DNA from: Roseateles koreensis
GTDB lineage: Bacteria; Pseudomonadota; Gammaproteobacteria; Burkholderiales; Burkholderiaceae_C
Direction of reading: 5' to 3'
Length of the DNA: 64,000 nucleotides
Assembly (NCBI RefSeq): GCF_028595305.1
Contig: NZ_JAQQXS010000001.1
Coordinates: forward strand, 62,001-126,000
In this document: positions 10,553 through 18,744 of the stretch, in pieces
Numbering within the stretch: the first letter of the stretch is position 1
How the letters are laid out: every line of letters begins with the position of its first letter
The notes under the pieces: generated by a model
What the model was told of the DNA's origin: nothing
The model's input: only the letters and a program-made list of their open reading frames with translations
Database searches by the model: none
Position numbers and translations under genes: made by a program

Positions 10553-10631
10553 AGCAAGGGCCTCGATTCCGTATTTGTTTGAAGGTGCATCAATTGTTCT
10601 GCTCGTTTGCTCGTTCGCTCGCCTAGGCCGG

Positions 10632-12767
10632 TCAATGGCGCGAGCGGCGAACCAAGCTGCCCACGTCCAGAATCAGGGCCACGCGGCCGTCACCCATGAT
10701 GGTGGCGCCCGAGACGTCGTTGACTTTGCGGTAGTTGGCTTCCAGGTTCTTCACGACCACCTGTTGTTGGCCCAGCAACTCGTCGACCAGCAGGGCGACT
10801 CGGCCCCCTTCTGCCTCAACGACAACCATGATGGAGGACACATGTTCGAAGTCAAACCGTGGCACGTTGAAGATGTGCTCAAGTCCGATGACGGGCATGT
10901 ATTCGTCACGCACCTCGACCACCCGGCCCGAGCCGGCCACAGTCTTGATGGTGTCGCCTTGCACCTGGAAGGACTCGACCACGGAGGACAGCGGGAGGAT
11001 GTAGACCTCTTCGCCCACACCCACGCTCATGCCGTCCATGATGGCCAGCGTCAGCGGCAGGCGAACGGACACTTTCATGCCATAGCCTTCAGCGGAGTCG
11101 ATCTCCACCGTGCCGCCCAGCGAGGTGATGTTTCGCTTGACCACGTCCATGCCTACACCACGGCCTGATACATCCGTCACCACATCGGCGGTGGAGAAGC
11201 CGGGCGCGAAAATAAGGCCCCAGACTTCGGCATCGGTCATGGAGTCTGGCGCGTCGATGCCCTTTTCGCGCGCCTTCTGGATCAGCTTGTTGCGGTTCAG
11301 GCCTTTGCCGTCGTCGCGCACTTCAATCACGATGGAGCCGCCCTGGTGAGAGGCTACTAGAGTGATCGTTCCTTGCTCGGGCTTGCCCTTTGCGGCGCGC
11401 TCGGCGGGCAACTCAATACCGTGATCGCAGCTGTTGCGTACCAAGTGTGTGAGCGGATCGGTGATTTTCTCGACCAGGCTCTTGTCTAATTCGGTGGCTT
11501 CACCTTGCGTAACCAATTCGACCTTCTTGCCAAGTTTGGCGGCAAGGTCGCGCAGCATGCGGGGGAAGCGATTGAAGACGACCGACATCGGAATCATCCG
11601 AATCGACATCACCGATTCCTGCAGGTCACGGGTGTTGCGCTCCAGATCAGCCAAACCGGAGGCGAGTTGCTGGTAGAGGGCTGGCGCGAGGTCGCGGCTG
11701 TTCTGCGCCAACATGGCTTGGGTAATGACCAATTCGCCGACCAGATTGATCAGCTGATCCACCTTCTCGATCGACACGCGCAGCGTGGATTGGTCGATAC
11801 CGCCGCCTGCGCCGGGTTTGGCATCTGCCTTGGCGGCTGGTTTGGCGGCAACCGCCACCGGTTTGATTTCGTTGGCCTGAACCTTCAGCTCGCTGGTCGC
11901 GCTGGCTGTGTTTTCGGGAATGCCGGGGGCATTGTCGAAGAAGCCGTAACCCGGATCTTCATCTTTCGCTTCAGCGGAGGGCGCGCCTGGGGCGCCGTCG
12001 TGGAAGCCAAAGCCAGGGCCAAATGGCAGCAATTGCACCTGTTCACGGGAGACGTGGAAGGTGAAGAGATCCAGCAGGTCGTTGTCGGTGCTGCTGGTCA
12101 GCACCTTGAAGCGACGTATGCCGTCCGCCGCAACGCCGCCGTCCAACGGCTCAATGGTGCCCAGGTCGGTGATCTCCTTGAAGAGATCGACCAGGTTGTC
12201 GGCCAAGCTCATGTCCGTGAGCGGCCCCACCTGCAGTTCGAGCACACGCGCCGCAGGATTGGCCGCTTTGCCCGGCGCCGCTGAGGGCTGGGCTGCGGGT
12301 GCGCTGGCGCTGGCGGCTGCCGCAGGGGCCGGTGCGGGCGCAGCCTGACCCTCGACAAAGCCGCGGATGCTGGTCAGCAGGTCGGTGGTGTCGACGGGCG
12401 CTGCGCCTGAACCCTGATGGCGGCCCAGTTGGGCGCGCAGCGCGTCACCGGACTGCAGCAGCACGTCCACCATGGCCGAATTTGGGGCCAGCTCGTGGCG
12501 ACGTAGCTTGTCCAGCATCGTCTCCATTTGATGGGTGAGTTCGGCCACATCACTGAACCCGAAGGTGGCAGCGCCGCCCTTGATGGAGTGGGCGCAGCGA
12601 AAGATCGCATTGAGCTCTTCATCGTCAGCGGTCTCGATGTTCAGGTTCAGCAGCAGCTGCTCCATGCTGTCGAGATTCTCGCTCGCTTCTTCGAAGAAGA
12701 CTTGGTAAAACTGGCTCAGGTCAATGCCTGCACTCAGGCTAGCGCCTTCGGAAGTCATTTCTCCCAT
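10632..12767 (-). CDS. cheA: Chemotaxis histidine kinase CheA
   Basis: 711-residue cytoplasmic kinase with the usual CheA domains. P1 (Hpt) carries the phospho-accepting histidine at residue 60 ([13 protein letters not shown]). A middle region around residues 175-255 could be the response-regulator-binding P2 domain. P3 dimerisation and the P4 ATPase follow, with [10 protein letters not shown] (N box), RDDGKGLN (G1) and [10 protein letters not shown] (G2). The C-terminal P5 CheW-like domain includes PLSSVVESF. Ala/Pro-rich linkers separate P1 and P2. GGAG precedes the start. Only about 30 bases separate it from cheY upstream, so the two are almost certainly cotranscribed. Confidence 0.96.
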   Translation of the reverse strand: MGEMTSEGASLSAGIDLSQFYQVFFEEASENLDSMEQLLLNLNIETADDEELNAIFRCAHSIKGGAATFGFSDVAELTHQMETMLDKLRRHELAPNSAMVDVLLQSGDALRAQLGRHQGSGAAPVDTTDLLTSIRGFVEGQAAPAPAPAAAASASAPAAQPSAAPGKAANPAARVLELQVGPLTDMSLADNLVDLFKEITDLGTIEPLDGGVAADGIRRFKVLTSSTDNDLLDLFTFHVSREQVQLLPFGPGFGFHDGAPGAPSAEAKDEDPGYGFFDNAPGIPENTASATSELKVQANEIKPVAVAAKPAAKADAKPGAGGGIDQSTLRVSIEKVDQLINLVGELVITQAMLAQNSRDLAPALYQQLASGLADLERNTRDLQESVMSIRMIPMSVVFNRFPRMLRDLAAKLGKKVELVTQGEATELDKSLVEKITDPLTHLVRNSCDHGIELPAERAAKGKPEQGTITLVASHQGGSIVIEVRDDGKGLNRNKLIQKAREKGIDAPDSMTDAEVWGLIFAPGFSTADVVTDVSGRGVGMDVVKRNITSLGGTVEIDSAEGYGMKVSVRLPLTLAIMDGMSVGVGEEVYILPLSSVVESFQVQGDTIKTVAGSGRVVEVRDEYMPVIGLEHIFNVPRFDFEHVSSIMVVVEAEGGRVALLVDELLGQQQVVVKNLEANYRKVNDVSGATIMGDGRVALILDVGSLVRRSRH

Positions 12768-12796
12768 GCTTTACTCCAAAGTTGAGGACAACGCAT

Positions 12797-13159
12797 TCAG
12801 CGAATGACTTTGCCGATGACTTCAATCAGCTTGGCCGGATCAAACGGTTTCACCAACCAGCCTGTTGCTCCGGCGGCTCGCCCTGCTTGTTTCATCTGGT
12901 CGCTGGACTCCGTGGTCAGGATCAGGATGGGGGTGGTCTTAAATTTGGGGTTGTCGCGCAACTTCTTGGTCAGGCTGATGCCATCCATGCGCGGCATGTT
13001 CTGGTCGGTCAGCACCAGATCGAAATCACGGGTCCCTGACTTCTCCAGGGCATCTTGCCCGTCAACCGCTTCAACGACGTTGAATCCAGCGTTTTTGAGC
13101 GTGAAGGAGACCATTTGGCGCATCGAGGCCGAATCGTCTACAGCAAGAATTGAGTGCAT
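12797..13159 (-). CDS. cheY: Chemotaxis response regulator CheY
   Basis: 120-residue single receiver domain that carries the signal from CheA to the flagellar motor. The acidic pocket is at D8-D9, the phospho-accepting aspartate at D52 (LVLTDQNMPRMDG), and the conserved lysine is in GWLVKPFDP. No output domain is present. The reading frame extends 56 codons further upstream, but the ATG at 13159 with GGAGA eight bases ahead starts exactly at the receiver domain (MHSILAVDDS). It lies just downstream of a small CheZ-like gene and just upstream of cheA. Confidence 0.95.
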   Translation of the reverse strand: MHSILAVDDSASMRQMVSFTLKNAGFNVVEAVDGQDALEKSGTRDFDLVLTDQNMPRMDGISLTKKLRDNPKFKTTPILILTTESSDQMKQAGRAAGATGWLVKPFDPAKLIEVIGKVIR

Positions 13160-13208
13160 TGTTGAATCTCCGGGTATCAGGCTGATTTCGGTAAATTTTT
13201 GGAGGTCT

Positions 13209-13682
13209 TTAGAACAATTCGATTGAACCGGCGTCCATCTCGTCCTGGGTGACGGGGTTGGGGCGCAAGGGCGCCAGTTCGACGACCGCCGCGCCCTCTT
13301 CATCGTCGCCAAAGGTCTCCATGGCAAGCTGATCTGAGCAGTTGCGCAGCCGCTGGCTGGTGTGGGCGATCAATTGAGTGGACATGTCCTGGAACTGCAA
13401 GGCCGTGATGGCGCCGGCAATGTGTTCCATGATTTTTTGCAAGGCAGCGACCTGACCTCCGCTGGGTGAGTTGGGCTCATCGCGTGCTTGTCTGAGCAAG
13501 TTCGAGGCGAGGCTGGACGCGCTGTAAAAATGATTCGACAGGGCTTCCCCGGCATCATCGAGAAGGCGCTGCAGACGCTCCAGATCGTTGGTAACCGTCA
13601 TCAGATGGTCCTGGATTTCCGCCGCGGCCAGCAGCGGAAGCATTCCAGGACCGGATGTTTCCGGTGTCTCATTTATCAACAT
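13209..13682 (-). CDS. Small CheZ-like protein, candidate CheY-P phosphatase
   Basis: 157-residue, mostly helical protein at the head of the che operon. Residues 95-107 read LQFQDMSTQLIAH and keep the D-x-x-x-Q pair (D99, Q103) used by CheZ to dephosphorylate CheY (D143 and Q147 in E. coli, within FQDLTGQ). The last 12 residues, QDEMDAGSIELF, resemble the CheZ C-terminal CheY-docking peptide, reached through a flexible stretch at about 125-143. E. coli CheZ is 214 residues, so this is a short form, lacking much of the N-terminal helix. The ATG has GGAG at good spacing. Position next to cheY supports the role; activity is inferred. It may appear elsewhere simply as a hypothetical protein. Confidence 0.7.
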   Translation of the reverse strand: MLINETPETSGPGMLPLLAAAEIQDHLMTVTNDLERLQRLLDDAGEALSNHFYSASSLASNLLRQARDEPNSPSGGQVAALQKIMEHIAGAITALQFQDMSTQLIAHTSQRLRNCSDQLAMETFGDDEEGAAVVELAPLRPNPVTQDEMDAGSIELF

Positions 13683-13970
13683 CTTTGCTCCACGCTATAG
13701 AGGGCCTGTGTGGGGTCTTTGTCGTACCTGCGGGAGTGACTGACTCGGCACCGCATGGCAACTGTTTGCTGTTTGGCATCTTCGGCAATTCTTGCGCCCG
13801 TGTCGACAGGACAAGCCGGGGAGAATCCGCCTATTTGTTGGGATCAGTGCAAGTAATTCGTTATGTTTAAGTGATTACCCTAGGTTTTGGCCGCCATTGA
13901 TCCTTGTCAGGCGCTGAATTCCTTGCTGCGGGCCGCAGGCGTGTATGTAAAGCCCGGCATACTTCTTCCC
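13683..13970. other. Divergent intergenic region, che operon / sensor kinase
   Basis: 288 bases between two divergent start codons. It should hold the promoters of the che operon (minus) and of the kinase-regulator pair (plus). I found no convincing sigma-28 or sigma-70 box pair. The plus-strand kinase frame is open from 13887, but that part does not look like a conserved protein. Confidence 0.4.
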
Positions 13971-15116
13971 ATGTCAACTCAAACTGCAGAGCGCAAACTG
14001 CGCATTCTTCATATTGAAGATTCCGAACTGGACCACCAACTGATCATGGCGCAGTTGCGACGCGCCGGCCTCAATCTGGATTTGGTGCGCCTAGACAGTC
14101 TTCAGGAAATTGGCCCCGCCTTGTCGCAAGACTGGGATGCCATCATTTCCGACTACAACCTGCCGGGTTTTTCGGGGCTGGTGGTGTTGGATATGCTCAA
14201 GGAAAGTCGTCGGCTGCTGCCCTTCATCCTGGTGTCGGGCGAGATCGGTGAAGACACCGCCGTTGCTGCCATGCGTACAGGCGCATCTGACTATCTGCTC
14301 AAGAAAGACCTGGCTCGGCTGGCGCCGGCGCTGCTGCATGCGATTGAAGCCAGCGAGTCGCAACGCGCGCGGATCGAGGCCGACCGGGAATTGCTCAAAT
14401 CCAAGCAACGCCTGCACGAGCTGGCCGGGCATTTGCAAACCAGCGTTGAAATGGAGCGCGCCGCTATCGCGCGTGAAATTCACGACGATGTCGGCGGCTC
14501 CTTGACGGCCTTGAAATTTGATCTGGCCTGGATCAATCGGCACTCCAAAGATGCCGCCGTGCTGGCCCGCGTTCAGTCTGCGCTGGAAACGGTGAGCTCG
14601 GCCATCGAAGCCAGCCAGCGCATCATGCACAACCTGCGCCCTGCCATTCTTGAGCAGGGCCTGGTGGCTGCAGTGCAATGGATGGCGGGGCGTTTCGAGC
14701 GGCGCACCGGGATTGTCACCACCGTGCGTACCAGCCACGAGCAGATGCAATTGCCCCCGGGCGTGCCCTTGGTGGCTTACCGCACGGCCCAAGAGGCGTT
14801 GACGAATGTCTCCAAACACGCGAATGCCACCCGGGTTGACATCGAATTGAGTGTTGACTCCGGTGTCTTGACGCTGGAGCTCAGTGACAATGGGCAGGGT
14901 ATTGCACAAGGTGCGCTTGCAAAAGCGCGCAGTTTTGGTATCCGTGGCCTGCACGAACGTGCCGCAACCGTAGGGGGGTGGGTGGATTTGAGTACGAGCA
15001 ATAAAGGCGTTAGCCTGATTCTTTCTGTACCACTGCTGAACCAGGACCTCGACGCGATTGGCGCCGACGAGGGCGAGGAGACCGCACACGATCCTTCGGC
15101 TTGGGGGCAGCGATGA
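13971..15116 (+). CDS. Receiver-histidine kinase hybrid (REC, HisKA_3, HATPase)
   Basis: 381-residue soluble protein with inverted hybrid order. An N-terminal receiver domain (acidic E16-D17, phospho-acceptor D61 in ISDYNLPG) is joined by a helical linker to a NarL/DesK-type dimerisation domain with H171 (REIHDDVGGSLTAL). A GHKL ATPase follows, with an N-box-like AQEALTNVSKHA and DNGQGI. There are no membrane segments or sensory domain, so its input may be phosphorylation of its own receiver by another kinase. Its stop overlaps the start of the response-regulator gene in an ATGA junction, so the two are translationally coupled partners. The start ATG lacks a clear ribosome binding site. Confidence 0.88.
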   Translation: MSTQTAERKLRILHIEDSELDHQLIMAQLRRAGLNLDLVRLDSLQEIGPALSQDWDAIISDYNLPGFSGLVVLDMLKESRRLLPFILVSGEIGEDTAVAAMRTGASDYLLKKDLARLAPALLHAIEASESQRARIEADRELLKSKQRLHELAGHLQTSVEMERAAIAREIHDDVGGSLTALKFDLAWINRHSKDAAVLARVQSALETVSSAIEASQRIMHNLRPAILEQGLVAAVQWMAGRFERRTGIVTTVRTSHEQMQLPPGVPLVAYRTAQEALTNVSKHANATRVDIELSVDSGVLTLELSDNGQGIAQGALAKARSFGIRGLHERAATVGGWVDLSTSNKGVSLILSVPLLNQDLDAIGADEGEETAHDPSAWGQR

Positions 15117-15760
15117 TCAAGGTCATTCTCTGTGACGACCATGCCTTGATTCGCAGAGGTATTCGCGACACCTTGTCGGATGTGGCGGACATCGAGGTCA
15201 TTGGCGAAGCCGGTGACTACGGTGAATTGCGCAGCTTGCTGCGTGATCTGGGCCCCAACAATGGCTGCGACGTGCTGGTGCTGGACATCAATATGCCTGG
15301 CCGCAGCGGTTTGGATGTGCTGCATGTACTCAAGGACGAAGGCACCAGCATCCGCACCTTGATTGTGTCTATGTACCCTGAAGACCAGTACGCCATCCGC
15401 GCCCTCCGCGCTGGGGCTTATGGTTATGTCAACAAGGGTGGCGACCCCCAGGTACTGGTGCAGGCGGTGCGTACCGTGGCGCAGGGGCGCAAGTATGTGA
15501 CGCCTGAAATCGCCCAAATGCTGGTGGAAAGCCTGACCGCGCCGGTGACCGAGCAAGCACACCAGAAGTTGTCGGACCGGGAGTTGCAGACCTTGGTGAT
15601 GATCGCTTCGGGCAAGCGCCTCTCGGACATCGCTGAAGAACTGATGCTCAGCCCCAAAACGGTCAGCGTTTACCGTGCCCGCGTGCTGGAAAAGCTGGCG
15701 CTGGCAAACAATTCGGAGTTGACGGTCTACGCCATTCGTAACGGCCTTGTGGCCAGTTGA
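15113..15760 (+). CDS. NarL/LuxR-family response regulator
   Basis: 215-residue two-domain regulator. The receiver has acidic residues D8-D9 and phospho-acceptor D58 (VLVLDINMPG). The C-terminal LuxR-type helix-turn-helix (about 150-212) shows LSDRELQTLVMIASGKRLSD and SPKTVSVYRARVLEKL. Translation starts in the ATGA overlap with the kinase gene; an in-frame TTG four codons upstream is unlikely. Cognate partner of the preceding kinase by overlap and matched families (HisKA_3 with NarL type). Targets are unknown. The gene converges with murI, with only 25 bases between stops. Confidence 0.93.
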   Translation: MIKVILCDDHALIRRGIRDTLSDVADIEVIGEAGDYGELRSLLRDLGPNNGCDVLVLDINMPGRSGLDVLHVLKDEGTSIRTLIVSMYPEDQYAIRALRAGAYGYVNKGGDPQVLVQAVRTVAQGRKYVTPEIAQMLVESLTAPVTEQAHQKLSDRELQTLVMIASGKRLSDIAEELMLSPKTVSVYRARVLEKLALANNSELTVYAIRNGLVAS

Positions 15761-15785
15761 GGCGCGAGCAAAAGGCGTTGCCGTT

Positions 15786-16655
15786 TTAGCGCCGCAGGGC
15801 TTGAACCGAGGCTGAGTGCCAGCCCATGACTTCTTGCACAAAGTTCTGGAAGCGAGCGAGTTGGGTGGCGTCGCCAGTGGCTTCGAGCAATACCGGCTGG
15901 CGGTCAACGGGGTTCTCGATCGAGTAGGTTGGAGGCGGCGTGACTGGCGATTTGGCCGCCCATAAACGTGCGGCCTGTTGCGCCACGGCGGTTTCGATAT
16001 TGAGCAATTGAACGCCGCCGCCGAAGTGCGATTGCAACTGCGCTTGCACCAGGGGGTAATGCGTGCAGCCCATCAGGACGGTGTCGACGCCGGCGTCAAT
16101 CAATGGCGCGCACAGGGTTTGGAGCAGGCGGTGCAGCGCGGGGGAGTCCAACTCCCCCCGCTCGATCAGGTTCACCAACCCAGGGCAGGCCTGGCTGAAT
16201 ACCTGTACCGTGGGTGCATGGCGCTCAATCAGTGACTGGTAACGTGCGCTGGCGATGGTTGATGGCGTGGCCATCACGCCGATGCGGCCATTGCGGCTGG
16301 CGGCCACCGCCGGCTTGATGCCGGGTTCGATGCCGACGATGGGCAACTCGGGCCAGCGTTGGCGCAGGGCCGCAACCGCCTGCGCTGTCGCCGTGTTGCA
16401 GGCCACTACCAATACCCGGGTGCCCTGGCTGGTCAGGTAGTCGGTTAAAGCGAGGCTGCGCTCGATGATGAATTCGGGGCTGCGTTGACCGTAGGGTGCA
16501 TGACCATTGTCTGCGACGTAATGCATCGGCACGCCGGGCAACACGCGGTGCAATTCGCGCAGCACGGTCAGCCCACCGACACCAGAGTCAAAGACGCCGA
16601 TGCGGGCGGACGCCGCACGCAAAGCAAGGGGGATCGTGGTGAAAACAGCATTCAT
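15786..16655 (-). CDS. murI: Glutamate racemase
   Basis: 289-residue cytoplasmic enzyme converting L-glutamate to D-glutamate for peptidoglycan. The two catalytic cysteines sit in VVACNTATA (about residue 88) and VLMGCTHYPL (about 197), and the N-terminal GVFDSGVGGLTVL is the family signature. Length is normal. It is transcribed away from etfB, and the 155-base spacer between them contains two candidate operators that lie closer to etfB. Confidence 0.96.
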   Translation of the reverse strand: MNAVFTTIPLALRAASARIGVFDSGVGGLTVLRELHRVLPGVPMHYVADNGHAPYGQRSPEFIIERSLALTDYLTSQGTRVLVVACNTATAQAVAALRQRWPELPIVGIEPGIKPAVAASRNGRIGVMATPSTIASARYQSLIERHAPTVQVFSQACPGLVNLIERGELDSPALHRLLQTLCAPLIDAGVDTVLMGCTHYPLVQAQLQSHFGGGVQLLNIETAVAQQAARLWAAKSPVTPPPTYSIENPVDRQPVLLEATGDATQLARFQNFVQEVMGWHSASVQALRR

Positions 16656-16704
16656 TGAGCGCCGCAGTCTAACTTTGCTCTTACATCGATCTGATTTAGT
16701 TCAT

Positions 16705-16728
16705 AAAATAGAACGATCGTGCTATTTT
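16705..16728. promoter_or_regulatory. 24-bp palindrome, candidate TetR-type operator
   Basis: Near-perfect inverted repeat centred on ACGATCGT with arms AAAATAG and CTATTTT and one mismatched pair, about 83 bases ahead of etfB. Form and size suit a TetR-family operator. In betaproteobacteria, TetR regulators of fatty-acid oxidation (FadP type) are described as controlling etf genes; assignment to that regulator is inference. Confidence 0.55.
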
Positions 16729-16775
16729 TTTGGGGGCAAGCCGCCCAAATGGCCCGCTTGCCCCGTAGAATCAGA

Positions 16776-16791
16776 TTAACGTTAACGTCAA
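16776..16791. promoter_or_regulatory. Candidate LiuR-like (MerR-family) operator before etfB
   Basis: TTAACGTTAACGTCAA: a perfect ACGTTAACGT core with TT and AA ends, 19 bases before the etfB start. It looks like the paired-ACGT sites attributed to LiuR, the MerR-family regulator of branched-chain amino-acid degradation in proteobacteria. The match is from memory of the motif shape, not from a scored search. Confidence 0.5.
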
Positions 16792-16810
16792 TTAGCCTTG
16801 GAGTTCTTCG

Positions 16811-17560
16811 ATGAAGGTTCTGGTTCCTGTCAAACGAGTGGTCGACTACAACGTCAAAGTGCGCGTCAAGAGCGATGGCACCGGCGTGGACATCGCCAAT
16901 GTCAAGATGTCAATGAACCCCTTCGATGAAATCGCCATCGAAGAAGCGGTGCGCCTGAAGGAAAAGGGTGTGGCCACGGAAGTGATCGCCGTATCTTGCG
17001 GTGTCACTCAGTGCCAGGAAACCTTGCGTACAGCCATGGCCATCGGGGCTGATCGCGCCATCTTGGTGGAAACCGATGCTGAGTTGCAGCCCCTGGCCGT
17101 GGCCAAGTTGCTCAAAGCGCTGGTCGACAAAGAGCAGCCGGGCTTGGTGATTCTGGGCAAGCAAGCCATTGACGACGACTGCAACCAGACCGGCCAGATG
17201 CTGGCTGCGCTGGCCGGCCTGCCGCAAGGTACCTTCGCGAGCAAGGTTGAAGTGACGGGTGAAACCGTGGCCGTCACGCGTGAAGTCGACGGCGGCCTGG
17301 AGATCGTCAAGCTGAACTTGCCCGCCGTGGTGACCACTGATTTGCGCCTGAACGAGCCGCGCTATGTCACGCTGCCCAACATCATGAAGGCCAAGAAAAA
17401 GCCTCTGGAAGTGGTGAAGCCCGCCGACCTGGGTGTGGACGTCACGCCGCGTCTCAAGACCTTGAAGGTCGAAGAGCCGCCCAAGCGCAGTGCCGGTATC
17501 AAGGTGGCTGATGTCGCTGCTTTGGTGGACAAGCTGAAAAACGAGGCCAAAGTCATCTGA
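16811..17560 (+). CDS. etfB: Electron transfer flavoprotein, beta subunit
   Basis: 249-residue ETF beta subunit. With EtfA it accepts electrons from acyl-CoA dehydrogenases and passes them to ETF-ubiquinone oxidoreductase. The start [17 protein letters not shown] and the AMP-binding region [10 protein letters not shown] and [19 protein letters not shown] are family hallmarks, and length is normal. GGAG lies at good spacing before the ATG. First gene of the etfBA pair, with an acyl-CoA dehydrogenase downstream. Two palindromes ahead of it suggest control by acyl-CoA-responsive repressors. Confidence 0.97.
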   Translation: MKVLVPVKRVVDYNVKVRVKSDGTGVDIANVKMSMNPFDEIAIEEAVRLKEKGVATEVIAVSCGVTQCQETLRTAMAIGADRAILVETDAELQPLAVAKLLKALVDKEQPGLVILGKQAIDDDCNQTGQMLAALAGLPQGTFASKVEVTGETVAVTREVDGGLEIVKLNLPAVVTTDLRLNEPRYVTLPNIMKAKKKPLEVVKPADLGVDVTPRLKTLKVEEPPKRSAGIKVADVAALVDKLKNEAKVI

Positions 17561-17678
17561 CGACTTCGCGGGGCTGAACCTGCGTGCATGACAAGCCGCT
17601 TGCCTGCGGTTTGTTACGGCGTTTTGCTCCCCAATGTTTAGGTGCCTCGTTGTACACACAAGATTTGGAGATTTTTCA

Positions 17679-18611
17679 ATGACTGCTCTCGTTATTGCCG
17701 AACACGACAACGCCTCCATCAAAGGCGCGACGCTCAACACCATCACCGCAGCGCTGGCTTGCGGGGGTGAGGTGCATGTGCTGGTGGCCGGGCACAACGC
17801 CGCTGCCGCAGCCGCTGCTGCCGCGCAGATTGCCGGCGTCAGCAAAGTGCTGCACGCTGATGGCGCTCAACTGGCCGATGGCCTGGCTGAAAACCTGGCC
17901 ACCCAAGTGCTGGCCGTGGCCGCTGGCTACAGCCACGTTCTGTTCCCGGCGACTGCCGCGGGCAAGAATGTATCCCCTCGTGTTGCTGCGCTGTTGGACG
18001 TGGCCCAACTGAGCGACGTGACCAAGGTGATCAGCGCGGATACCTTCGAGCGCCCCATTTACGCCGGCAACGCGATTGCTACGGTGCAAAGCACCGATGC
18101 CGTCAAGGTGTTGACCGTGCGCACGACCGGCTTTGATGCCGCCGCCGCGACGGGTGGCAGCGCCGCCGTTGAAAGCGTGGCCGTCGCCGCCGACAGTGGC
18201 AAGTCCGTTTTTGGTAGCCGCGAAATTGCCAAAAACGATCGTCCTGAGTTGACCGCCGCCAAGATCATCGTGTCCGGTGGCCGCGCCCTCGGCTCCAACG
18301 ACAAGTTCATGGAAGTGCTGACCCCCTTGGCTGACAAACTGGGTGCCGCACTGGGCGCCAGCCGCGCTGCTGTGGATGCCGGTTACGCACCGAACGACTG
18401 GCAAGTCGGCCAGACCGGCAAGATCGTGGCGCCCCAGTTGTATATCGCCTGTGGCATCAGCGGCGCGATTCAGCACTTGGCTGGCATGAAGGACTCCAAG
18501 GTCATTGTCGCTATCAACAAGGACGCTGAAGCCCCGATCTTCTCGGTGGCCGACTACGGTCTGGAAGCCGATTTGTTCACCGCGGTGCCGGAGTTGGTGA
18601 GCAGCCTCTGA
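17679..18611 (+). CDS. etfA: Electron transfer flavoprotein, alpha subunit
   Basis: 310-residue ETF alpha subunit, which carries the FAD. The N-terminal half (TALVIAEHDNASIKGATLN) and the FAD-binding C-terminal domain (VSGGRALGSNDKF, GASRAAVDAGY, GQTGKIVAPQLYIACGISG) are complete. The frame is open 15 codons further upstream, but the ATG at 17679 follows TTGGAGA and matches the family N-terminus. It lies 118 bases after etfB on the same strand and is followed by a strong terminator. Confidence 0.97.
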   Translation: MTALVIAEHDNASIKGATLNTITAALACGGEVHVLVAGHNAAAAAAAAAQIAGVSKVLHADGAQLADGLAENLATQVLAVAAGYSHVLFPATAAGKNVSPRVAALLDVAQLSDVTKVISADTFERPIYAGNAIATVQSTDAVKVLTVRTTGFDAAAATGGSAAVESVAVAADSGKSVFGSREIAKNDRPELTAAKIIVSGGRALGSNDKFMEVLTPLADKLGAALGASRAAVDAGYAPNDWQVGQTGKIVAPQLYIACGISGAIQHLAGMKDSKVIVAINKDAEAPIFSVADYGLEADLFTAVPELVSSL

Positions 18612-18642
18612 ATGTGATGCTTCGCTAACGCTTGACATCAGC

Positions 18643-18677
18643 AGGCGCCCGACTTCACGGTCGCGGCGCCTTTTTTT
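18643..18677 (+). terminator. Rho-independent terminator after etfBA
   Basis: Inverted repeat AGGCGCC / GGCGCCT with a 15-base loop, followed by seven T, 31 bases after the etfA stop. It separates etfBA from the acyl-CoA dehydrogenase gene. Confidence 0.8.
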
Positions 18678-18744
18678 GCCTCTTTTGCTGACGACGGTGC
18701 TCCCGATCAGGGCGGCCCGTCATTGAAAACCAAGGAAATTCGCC

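Noticed and set aside
12797-13327. Longer CheY with a 56-residue N-terminal extension
   Set aside because: The extra codons overlap the CheZ-like gene in another frame, and a well-placed GGAGA and ATG mark the normal start.
16711-16730. Intrinsic terminator of murI or etfB
   Set aside because: The AT-rich palindrome followed by T8 lies between two divergent starts, so no transcript needs to end there; an operator is the better reading.
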